Assembly: GCA_002633025.1 (NCBI GenBank)
Contig: NMRB01000427.1
Coordinates: forward strand, 244,952-308,951
Reading direction: 5' to 3'
Origin: Notospermus geniculatus
Lineage: Eukaryota; Nemertea; Pilidiophora; Heteronemertea; Lineidae
Length of the DNA: 64,000 bases
Positions 1 to 10,300 of this stretch are shown piece after piece. The notes below the pieces were generated by a model. The model was not told the origin of the DNA and did no database searches. It worked only from the letters and a program-made list of their open reading frames with translations. Numbering within the stretch: the first letter of the stretch is position 1; each line of letters begins with the position of its first letter. The translations under genes were made by a program, and so were the position numbers.

Positions 1-1046
1 GCCCTGAGTTTGGATCGACCAACCAAACCATTAGACGGAAAGGCAGTTACGACTTGGATGCAATTGCCAGCTTGGATGTTGGAGATGCTATTGATGATTT
101 CTACAACACTGCCACATCAGAAGATCTAGGAGGTAAACATTTTGATAAATTACTTTGATCCTGGTGTCCGAGTTAATGAATTTTGGAACTCATCATGTAC
201 TTCTCAGTGATGTTGTTGGCTTACACTAGCTTTCCTCTGTCATGGGTTCTCATGCCTTGGTAGGTCCTTGCCCTTGGCAAGTAAGTCAGAGTGAATCTGG
301 AACTTGACATTGTGTCAGGAATTGTACACACATTCTTCACTCATGTCGTCATTCAGAGTTATTTTTTGTTTTCAGTTCCAGTGAAAGATGGGCTGTCTCA
401 TTCCAACCCAGCAACTTCATACCCTTTTGCCCAAGGGGCACCTGAAGAAGGTACATCCAGAAGTGATGATGGTACAACAGTAAAACTATCATCGTGTAAA
501 CATGATCAATGGAAAAAAAACAGAAGAGAATGTAAAAATTTGGCAAAGACTATGGTTTGGGAACAGGGTGTCGAAAAGTGTGATGATTCAATGGATGAAA
601 CATTAAAGAAGTTTATCAAAATAGAACTTGAGAGGTATGCTAAGAAACAAGCCAAGAAAAAGGCCCGGGGACAGAAAGGTGTGGCTGATTGTGATAACGA
701 TTCTACGGAACTGCAGATGTCAGTAAAGCAACAAACTAAGGAAAAAAAGATGGACTCAGATATGAAAGCTAAAAAACGACCACTGGATAGGGTGAAAACA
801 GATTCAGTGACAGCAAAAAAAGGAAAATTTGAGAAAGAAAGTGAACATTTTAAGAAAAGGGACATGCATCAAGACATTTGTCCGAGTACTGATGGTAAAC
901 ACTCAGTACAGCATGAGGGGACTGAGGGCACAAAACTGACTAGGAGGGAGGAGAAAGATAGAGAAAAACAACGAAAATGGAAGGCAAGGAAAGCTAAGAA
1001 ATTGAGAGAAAAAAGAAAGCAGAAGAAAAAACAGAAAAAAATGTGA
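1..1046 (+). CDS. 3' end of unidentified gene, lysine-rich C-terminus (partial)
   Basis: Two coding exons are visible. The first enters from the left edge and is read in the frame starting at base 3. It ends at about 133 with a GTAAAC donor. The second begins after a TTTTCAG acceptor at about 376 and runs to TGA at 1044-1046. The junction is in frame (G|TT gives Val). The first exon encodes an acidic stretch containing GSYDLDAIASLDVGDAIDDF. The second encodes about 220 residues that become extremely rich in Lys, Arg and Glu, ending in a KKKQKKM-type tail typical of nucleolar or RNA-binding proteins. I do not recognise the family; nuclear or nucleolar location is only an inference from the basic tail. 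The 5' exons lie outside the window. Confidence 0.7.
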
Positions 1047-1078
1047 ATCAGGAAATATGTGAATTACATCAACCTGGC

Positions 1079-1924
1079 TTATTTTTAGGAAATACATGTA
1101 GTCATCAGACATGTCTGATGACATACAAGTGCCAGCATCATGTTGTTCATTGTCTAGCTCAGTATCTGTAACATAATTTACATGATAAAGTATATAAAGT
1201 CAATTTCCAGAATATTCAGCAAATTTTCGACCCCAACCGGGGTCTTCTTCAGGCTGGAGCTTTACAATCTGACACTCTAGAAAAGACTAGACTAGAGTCT
1301 TTTCTTTGTCGTGTCAGGTAACGTGAATAAAGATTACACTCGACATCTACACGGCCTTGAAGATTATTATTTGAATCAAGCCTGTAGTGAGATGAGGGAC
1401 CACATTGTCATGATTGTAGGGTACAAATAAATCAAAGAAGGGGATTCAGTTCACAACAATGACAAGTGTTTCACTTTTGGCTTGTGATGAAATAATCAAC
1501 ACTAGCGGGATATGCCTGGATTTTCTATAAAATTTTATATCGAATTCAGTCTCCAACGCACGGGCAAAGCCTCCAACATTAATTTAATACCAGTGCATTG
1601 TGTTCAGTTGACCCGATATAATTTTATTGCTAGGCGCTAGATGGCGGCAGCTGACGGCGCAAAAACCACGCAATCGAGGCAATCGAGTTATTCGTTCCGC
1701 TTACTCGGGTAGGCCACGTGTTGATTACCGTAAGCTGTTGCCACCTATCGCCTGGAAGTCACATTATCGTTTGGATTTGCACTCATGCGCCGGTGGTTGG
1801 AGAATGTGTCCTTGTGTGCTGGAGATTGAATTTCGATCGTCACCGTCAGCTGCTGCCACCAAACGTCGAACCTGTTATCAATATTTGATTCGGACATGCA
1901 TCATCTGATGACTGATGATCTGGA
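1079..1924. repeat. Repeat unit, copy 1
   Basis: About 845 bases that recur in the same orientation at 2486-3329 with only scattered differences. The unit carries a short self-complementary GACCCC-AACC-GGGGTC stretch at 1229-1244, and it ends immediately before the inverted-repeat transposon that starts at 1925. A 93-codon open frame inside it (1627-1908) shows no recognisable domain, is not kept intact in the second copy, and is not called as a gene. Confidence 0.85.
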
Positions 1925-2485
1925 CACAGGAACTTGTACCGTTAATTACGGGGGTCCTACCCCCTATATATATAATACAGACAAGGAATGAAACACCTGC
2001 CTTTTCCTGTACATGAATATACCCCTATGTCAGATGACCTAGTACACCAAGTTTCGGTCTGATTCGACTCTTAGCGTGGCCACCAGGTGGCAGAAACTCA
2101 AACCACAAAAAGTGCAATAACTCCTGAACTAATGAGTGGATCACCCCCAAATTTTTTATCATAGGTGAATCTGCTGAGGGTACATTACATATATAAAGGA
2201 GTTTTGGTTTGACCTACTTTTCAAGGTCACAGAGGTCAAAGTTCAAAATTTTGCCTGTTGGTGGCACGTTTCGCAAGTGCTTGGGCTATTGACCTGAAAC
2301 TTGGTACGTATACACCTCTATGCCAGATGACCGATGACACCAAGATTCAGTCCGATTCGATTCTTGGCTTGGCCACCAGGTGGCCAAAACCAAAGCTCAA
2401 AGCCTAGTAGCATTTCGATTTTACGTTTGTCATTTGTTCTTCTGGTACGTTCACACAGGTGAGCACATGGTCCATGGACCATTTC

Positions 2486-3329
2486 ATTTTTAGGAAATAC
2501 ATGTAGTCATCAGACATGTCTGATGACATACAAGTGCCAGCATCATGTTGTTCATTGTCTAGCTCAGTATCTGTGACATAATTTACATGATAAAGTATAT
2601 AAAGTCAATTTCCAGAATATTCAGCAAATTTTCGACCCCAACCGGGGTCTTCTTCAGGCTGGAGCTTTACAATCTGACACTCTAGAAAAGACTAGACTAG
2701 AGTCTTCTTTGTCGTGTCAGGTAACGTGAATAAAGATTACACTCGACATCTACACGGCCTTGAAGATTATTATTTGAATCAAGCCTGTAGTGAGATGAGG
2801 GACCACATTGTAGGGTACAAATAAATCAAAGAAGGGGATTCAGTTCACAACAATGACAAGTGTTTCACTTTTGGCTTGTGATGAAATAATCAACACTAGC
2901 GGAATATGCCTGGATTTTCTATAAAATTTTATATCGAATTCAGTCTCCAACGCACGGACAAAGCCTCCAACATTAATTTAATACCAGTGCATTGTGTTCA
3001 GTTGACCCGATATAATTTTATTGCTAGGCGCTAGATGGCGGCAGCTGACGGCGCATAAACCACGCAATCGAGGCAATCGAGTTATTCGTTCCGCTTACTC
3101 GGGTAAGGCCACGTGTTGATTACCGTAAGCTGTTGCCACCTATCGCCTGGAAGTCACATTATCGTTTGGATTTGCACTCATGCGCCGGTGGTTGGAGAAT
3201 GTGTCCTTGTGTGCTGGAGATTGAATTTCGATCGTCACCGTCAGCTGCTGCCACCAAGCGTCGAACCTGTCATCAATAGTTGATTCGGACATGCATCATC
3301 TGACACTGTCTGATGACTGATGATCTGGA
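2486..3329. repeat. Repeat unit, copy 2 (contains empty insertion site)
   Basis: Near-identical to 1079-1924. At its right end the sequence runs without interruption through the heptamer ATCTGGA (3323-3329) into the same downstream sequence that follows the right transposon end at 3706. This copy therefore represents the locus without the transposon. It has small indels relative to copy 1, for example a four-base difference in the AGTCTTTTC region and a nine-base block missing near 2811. Confidence 0.85.
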
Positions 3330-3514
3330 TGACCATGAATATGATCATGATCATGAACATGATGATGAAGATGACAGGGCTTCAAATGTAGGCCTAGGCA
3401 CTGATACAGTGTAGTGGCCAAGGCGTAAAGCTACTAGGCCCCTGTTAGACTTAGAGCCTAATGTAGGCCTAAGGCTATGCACCATGCCCATCATCATGGC
3501 TAGCCTAGGCTAGG
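3324..3514. repeat. Direct duplicate of 3707-3890
   Basis: The GATCATGATCATGAACATGA-type stretch, followed by GCTTCAAATGTAGGCCTAGG and a run of TAGGCC words, is present here and again from about 3707 to 3890. The single N at 3515 ends the first copy. Two haplotype versions of one locus laid end to end is the simplest reading. Confidence 0.8.
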
Positions 3515-3515
3515 N
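3515..3515. other. Single-N assembly join
   Basis: One undetermined base separates sequence ending in CCTAGGCTAGG from sequence inside the right part of the inverted-repeat transposon. The same downstream block occurs on both sides, which suggests a join of overlapping contigs and not a true gap of one base. Confidence 0.9.
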
Positions 3516-3934
3516 ATGGATGGATTAGAACGCCATTGTTTGTGGATTAAAAGTGAATATGACCGTGAAAACGGTGTTTAATCGACGGGACATCGGATCA
3601 TTCCTAGGCCTATTCATGTACAGGAAAAGGCAGGTGTTTCATTCCTTGTCTGTATTATATATATAGGGGGTAGGACCCCCGTAATTAACGGTACAAGTTC
3701 CTGTGATCTGGATGACCATGATCATGATCATGAACATGACATGATGATGAAAATGACAGGGCTTCAAATGTAGGCCTAGGCACTGATACAGTGTAGTGGC
3801 CAAGGCGTAAAGCTACTAGGGCCCTAGGCCCCTGTTAGACTTAGAGCCTAATGTAGGCTAAGGCTATGCACCATGCCCATGGCCATGGCCCATGTGTCAC
3901 AGTCACACTGTGACACAGTCATGACAGTGTCGAT

Positions 3935-4262
3935 GTCAGTAGGCCTAGGCCTACCGGTAATGGAAACATCCTGGAAACCATGTCATAGTAGCCTAGGCCC
4001 GAGGCCTAGTGCTTGACGCTTGTGTTGAACTGATTAGGCTACTGTACCGACCGGTGGTAGGCCTACCAGTTAGGCCTATAGGCCTAGGCNGGCCCGAGGC
4101 CTAGTGCTTGACGCTTGTGTTGAACTGTAGGCTACTGTACCGCCCGGTGGTAGGCCTACCAGTTAGGCCTAGGCCTATCGGATCGGTACTGCTGCTAGGC
4201 CTAGGCCTACCGGTACCGGTACCGGTAGGCCTAGGCGGCAGGCCTAGGCCTAGGCCTATATG
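3935..4262. repeat. TAGGCC / ACCGGT word array upstream of DHX57
   Basis: A stretch dominated by the palindromic hexamers AGGCCT, CCTAGG and ACCGGT in close succession, with long self-complementary runs around 4190-4260. It lies 70-400 bases before the DHX57 start codon, in the expected promoter or 5' UTR area. No TATA box is evident. A small open frame through it (4101-4304, minus) is a low-complexity artefact of the repeat. Confidence 0.6.
3992..4180. repeat. Duplicated ~90-bp block flanking single N at 4090
   Basis: The block that begins GGCCCGAGGCCTAGTGCTTG occurs just before and just after the N at 4090, followed in both cases by a GGTGGTAGGCCTACCAG segment. The copies differ by a few bases and small indels. 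This looks like unmerged alleles or contig ends. Confidence 0.8.
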
Positions 4263-4330
4263 TTTATTATCGGCAGATGCTTTGTTGTTTACAGTCGGTG
4301 TCATTGTGAGGCCCTTAGCTGAAGTGAAGA

Positions 4331-7300
4331 ATGAGTCAGTCAGTAAAGAGAAGGGGCGGAAAGCCCAACCGTGGAGGTGGCAGGTTCAACAAACCTAATG
4401 CAAGAGGTCGTGGAGGACGTTCAGGATTTAGCAAGAAAGGAGCCACCGCTGCGTATGATGAAGGAGGATCACTTGTTATGTCGAGTCAGATGAACGACTC
4501 TGGCAGGTGAGGGGAAATCAGGCCTTTTCCTGTAAAAAACACAGGGGTGCCAAAAAATGCGCCTCTCAACTCTCACCTTTACCCCTAGGCGTGCTTTTTT
4601 TCATCCAACAATTCTTCCACCTAAGTAATATGCTACATTTTTCCATATTTTGTTTGTTATCACTTGTCATTGAATGTCTTATCACTGTATACTCACACTT
4701 GGTGGAGGGTTGTAACCCAGCCTATCTATCCCTAGCTTAACGCTAGTCACTCATGTCACTCTCTGTCCTTAAGCTGCATGCGAGGCGTGCGAAATTCAAA
4801 TTGCATTAAGTACAAGGGGTGCGTTTTTTTGGCGCACCTTTTTTTGTCGTCAATGCTGGTTAACTTCATCTTGACAGAAACAACAGACAAACAATATTCT
4901 GTTCTTGAAATTTCAGTCAGCCGAAATCCTTCAGTTCACGTCCAAAAAGCAAAGTCAACATGCAAAAGTTGTTCATGAGTAATGAAACCCAGGAGATGAT
5001 ACGTGATATTCTGTCTCAGATTCACACAGATGAAATTACAAGGTGAGGAATTTCAGAAGAATCCATAGGTTACATATCACTAATGTTTAAAAAGCGGCCA
5101 TATTTCGATGGTTTCTGCAAAGGGACTCGAGCTATATCACTTTTTTATTGCCTTTTCAGTGAAGATGAAGAGGAATACAAAGAAATCGACAGCAGGTATG
5201 AAGACCAGTATTGGATAAATGATTCGAAGCTGGTCATAGAGAGTACCCACGTAAATGAGGCAACCAGCAACAGTGGGGAGGAGAAGAGACCTGAGGAAAT
5301 TTATGGCTATGGATTGAAAAAACTTCAACGGTAGGTCTTCTTGACTGTATGGGCAAAGTTCCACAATGAAACCTTTTGTGCAGAAGGTGTGTCTGTGCTT
5401 TGTACTTAGTTTGACAGAATAACAATAGGATACAGTTCACTATTTCTTCTTTTTCAGATATGGATTTGATAAGACACGGTGTGTTGATGCTTTGAAACAG
5501 ACCGAAGGTGACATAGGCGCATCCTTGGAACTCCTCCTGCAAAGATTGGCTGAAAAGTTTGTTAAGACGCCTGAGGGCGTTGAGTATACGTGGGAAGAGA
5601 TACAGGAACAGCGGCAAGAAGAAATGATGGCACTGGAATCCATATACGGTGATGCTTTCAAGGAAAAAATTGTCGACCGAGTTTGGGCAATTAGGTTAAA
5701 ACTTGAAGGTTTGAATGAACTTATTCACAGCAGGGATGAAGCTGCTAGGCAGAAAGCCCGTGAAAATATTCCAGTGGACAATAGAGAAGTTTGCAGATTC
5801 TTCTTACGTGGACATTGTAAGTTTGGGCAGAGGAACTGCAGATACAGACATGTGCTAGAGAAAGATAATTGGGCGCCTCAGACTCCTGTTACTGTGAGTG
5901 AGGAGGAGATGTATGAAGTCGAAGTGCGCTTCCCCAAGGATAACATGTATCCATTTCAGTGTCCATTGGTTGGCTTCTACAGTACAAATGATAAACTTGC
6001 TAGTCATATCTGTCTCAATTTGTCTTGTCGACTTATGCAAGAAGCGGAGACCCACGCTCAGGATGGTTTACCTGCTGTGTTTTCTATCGTGTCCTTATTA
6101 GAAAACTCAAATGAACTACAGGATATCTTCAGTCTTCCTAGACATCCATTAAGCTTCCCAGAACCTGTGATAACGAATAAAACTGCTGCTAAGAGAGACA
6201 AGATCAGTCGTGTAAGTCCTGGTGCTTGTGAGGTTGATGATGCAGTCACGAAAGAAGGCCAACCTGTCGACCAAGATGATGAAAGTAGCGAATCTGATAG
6301 TGAGGCTGAAGCAGGACAATCGCCACCAAAGAAAATCAAGAACAGGCCTTCAGGACCACCACGTTTGTCTCCTGCAGAGATCTTGAAGGAGGATAAACAT
6401 CTCAAGTCTCACTTCCAGAGGAAGAAGACACATAAGTCCTACTTAAAAATGCAGGAGACGAGACAGAAACTGCCTGCGTGGAAAAAACAGGATCGGATCT
6501 TGAATCTTGTGAAGAAAAATCAGGTTACTGTTGTCAGCGGAATGACTGGGTATGTAGTTTCTGTTTCCCTTCGACATTCCACGTGTGGAGCAAGTTCATT
6601 TTCCAAGTTCCAACACTAAATCTTGTTTTTGACTGGAGATTACATGATGCAGTAGCAGTTCCAATGACTCCGATACAGGACTGAACCAATGAGCTTGTCG
6701 GGTCTGTGCACATACCGAATACTCAGTTCTTAAAATCAGCTTTTTCTTCAAGGTGTGGTAAAACCACTCAAGTACCTCAGTTTATATTGGATGCCTACCT
6801 CCTGTCATCCAATCCAAACCTATGCAACATCATCTGTACACAACCTAGAAGAATCTCAGCAATGGCAGTTGCTGAACGTGTAGCAGAAGAGAGAAGTGAG
6901 AAATTAGGGGGAATCGTTGGCTATCAGATACGCTTAGAGTCTGTCATGGTAAGTTTTGAATATCCCCCCTCCCCATTCACACTCGGTAGGAGCAAAATAT
7001 GGGAATGTCTTCCGGTGGAGAAAGAACCTTTTGTGAATGTTGCTTTTTCTTAACAGTCAAAGTCAACACGTCTGTTGTTCTGCACGACTGGGATCCTACT
7101 TCGAAGACTGGAGAGTGACGCCAATCTGGATGGAGTGACTCACATTTTCGTTGATGAAGTCCACGAGAGAAGTGAAGATAGGTTGTTATCATATCCTACC
7201 TTATCTTGACATAGCACCTTGTAAATTGCGGACAATTACAGTATTCAGCATACTAAACGCACACACCTAAACTTGCAATACACTCTGCACGAATTCTTTT

Positions 7301-10300
7301 TACATCTTATTTCGCCTTTGCTTTCAGTGATTTCTTGATCATGGTTTTGCGTGACTTGTTGGTGAGAAGACACGATTTGAAGCTCATCCTGATGAGTGCA
7401 ACTCTGAATGCCGAACTTTTTTCAGAATATTTCTCAGGTTGTCCAGTGATTGATATACCCGGTAAGAGAAATTGTGGCCTTGACTACCGGTACAAGGTAC
7501 ATGTACCTATTTCATGTATACAGTGTACCCATGTGATCTAGAGGGGGACTCTATCTCTATGACAGCGTAGGTCCTCTGGGGGACTCCGGTTTCCTCCCAC
7601 ATGACACATAAATCACCGGTCTTGGCTAAAGAGCCAACAATGAGCCAAGTTGGAGCTCAGAGCTCTCAATCAATCATTCTAAAACTTTGATACACTTCTG
7701 ATCATTATTTGTGACCCGGCACAGGAAAATGAGTCGGAATGCGCACAGAAGAAGAATGAAGATGACACCAGACAACAGTTACAGAAATCGACAAAGTCAA
7801 ATTTCACAATGGGCAAACAATCCTGAAATCAATAAACCGTGCGTGTCACCTTGGACATGTTGGGTCTTCTTCTGTGCGCATTTTGACTCATTTTCCTGTG
7901 TCGGGTCACATTTGGTATCAAGTATGGGCATGAGATTTGGATTGCTTTTGTCTTGTTTTCCAGGGAAGACCTTCCCTGTTGATCGCTTTTTCCTTGAGGA
8001 TGTGATTGAAGAAACGGGGTAAGAAAAAAGTCTTTAAAATTTATTTGCCAGTCAGAGCCAGTTGAATCATCTGCACCTGTCACCAGGTTGTAGGTTTGAT
8101 TTCAGCTCAAATCCATTCTTCAGACAAGACAGGACGTCTCTTTGACGGTGCAAATTTTCTTCATCCTGTCAACGAACATTGACGAAAGAGGATAGTGGAA
8201 ATGTATTGCCTGTGGTGTTCGACTCTTGATTTGATACTGTCAGTTCATTATCCTGCAATGTGCTCATGTTCTATTGTGCTTACAGGTATGTCATGGAAGA
8301 GAGTTCTCCGTTTGCAAGACCAGTGAAGTATTCCAACTCGAGGAGATTTGAGGAGGATATCCATGAGGAGCTAGAGTCATTGTCACTAATGCCAAGGAAT
8401 CCAATGGTCAAAGATACTGTGCAAGATCAGAATCTTCAAATCAAGGATTTGTTTGGAAGGTACTGTGGTAAGTTGACGAATTTGTGTTAGAATTAGAAGA
8501 CGGTGCTTCACTTGTTTGTTACGGTAATCAAAACTACGATAGGCAAAATGCAATATTTAGATCGGATGGAAGTCAGTTGCTCTCTGTTCAGTATCTGAAG
8601 GTTAGAGAAATTAATATGTGACAGAGTTTGGAACACCAATGCTTTGGCAGAAACTAACTCCAATTCTAATTCGTTATTCTCAGATTTCAAGAAATCGACT
8701 GTGAAAGTGTTAGCGACCATGGACTTTGACAAAATCAATTATGATTTGATTGAGATGCTGCTGGAGTGGATTGTGGAAGGACCACATGAGGTAAGATTTG
8801 ATCATCATTCATCACTGAATGTCCATTTATATTGTGATTACCCATTATTTTTCATTGTGAAACAAGAATGCGGCAAGTACCATTTGGTGCTCAAAATGTT
8901 GTAGTATTCATATTGATTCTTTCACTGCTGCACATCAATACCCCCGTGTGCTGGGAATAGGCAAAAGATTAGTTCATGGCTTGAAGTGCAGTGCTAAGAT
9001 GTCAGCACTGTACAGGGACTACGGGGGTTAAGCAAACAACTTTTCCTTTTCACAGTATCCACGTGGTGGCGCTGTACTCATCTTCTTGCCCGGCTATGCT
9101 GAGATAACTACAATGTATGAACAGCTGTTGTCAAACCAACTTTTTGGGAAGAAACAGAGGTAAGATGCCCTTACACGTTTCTACCAGTTGTAGTTCATTC
9201 ATGGACCAAAGGGCTGCTAGACTCCCAATGTGTATTACTCTCCTTCATGGCCTTACATGTACTTATTCTTCATTGTAGGTTCTTGGTCATACCACTCCAT
9301 TCATCTCTGTCCAGTGAAGAGCAGCATCTCGTCTTTAAGTAAGTCGTAAGTAGATTATTCTGCCTTTGTGCACATGCATTGACAATCCTATGTCCTAATG
9401 AATTGGCTGTTTTTCTAGCCGTCCACGTGAAGGGATCACGAAGATTGTTCTTGCCACCAACATTGCAGAGACCTCCATTACAATAGATGACATCATTTAT
9501 GTGATTGACGGTGGGAAAATGAAAGAAAAAAGGTAAAATTCTTTTACTATATTACCTACCGTTATTTATCAGTCCTAAGCATGTGACTGGTGTTCCTTGG
9601 TATAACACTGGGCAAATATATATATTCATGTACTGTAAATTACCAAGGGTTGAAGTTGATGAATTTGGCATATTTTCCTTTAAAGGTATGATCCGTCCAA
9701 AAGTATGGAGAGTCTAGACATGGTGTGGGTATCACGGGCAAATGCCATCCAGCGGGAGGGACGCGCCGGCAGGGTGGCATCAGGCGTCTGCTTCCATTTG
9801 TTTACATCTCACAGATTCACTCATCACCTCAGGGAACAACCTATTCCCGGTAAGAGACAAAAATAATGGGTTTGGCTGGATACAATGGAAACATCAGCAC
9901 TTGTCGTCTGAGGGTGTGTGTTATTACCATGTTTGGCTTGTCTATTTTGTCTGTTTTACTGGAAGGAAGACTTTTGGTTACAGAAATCCAGAGGGCATCT
10001 CTTGAGCAGATCATGTTGAAGATCAAGATTCTTGATTTGTTCCAAGACTGTGATACTGAGGTACGTAGTCTCTTTAGTTGATGGACTTCAATGGTATTCA
10101 TTCTGTGTAATGTTCACCAGGAAAATGAGGATCAGTCGAGGTGCACTCGGGGCCTATAATACGTTAAGTAGAAAGTTTGAATCCTGTCCAATACAGAGAG
10201 GATTCATCAGAGAATGAATGCGATTTACAGGTTGTTCTCCAACGTCTTCTGGAACCTCCAAAACAAGAGAATATCCACTGTGCAATGAAACGTCTGCAAA

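Larger units (their letters stand above)
1925..3705. mobile_element. DNA transposon ends: 95-bp terminal inverted repeats with 7-bp target duplication
   Basis: Bases 1925-2019 and 3611-3705 are inverted copies of each other, beginning CACAGGAACTTG at the outer edges. The heptamer ATCTGGA lies directly outside both ends (1918-1924 and 3706-3712), as a target-site duplication would. No transposase is visible between the ends, so this would be a non-autonomous element. The inside is not simple: from 2486 to 3514 it contains a second copy of the flanking locus without the insertion. The true element may therefore consist only of 1925-2485 plus 3516-3705. Confidence 0.75.

Noticed and set aside
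5234-5661. Minus-strand open frames opposite DHX57 exons
   Set aside because: Shadows of strongly conserved plus-strand helicase exons.
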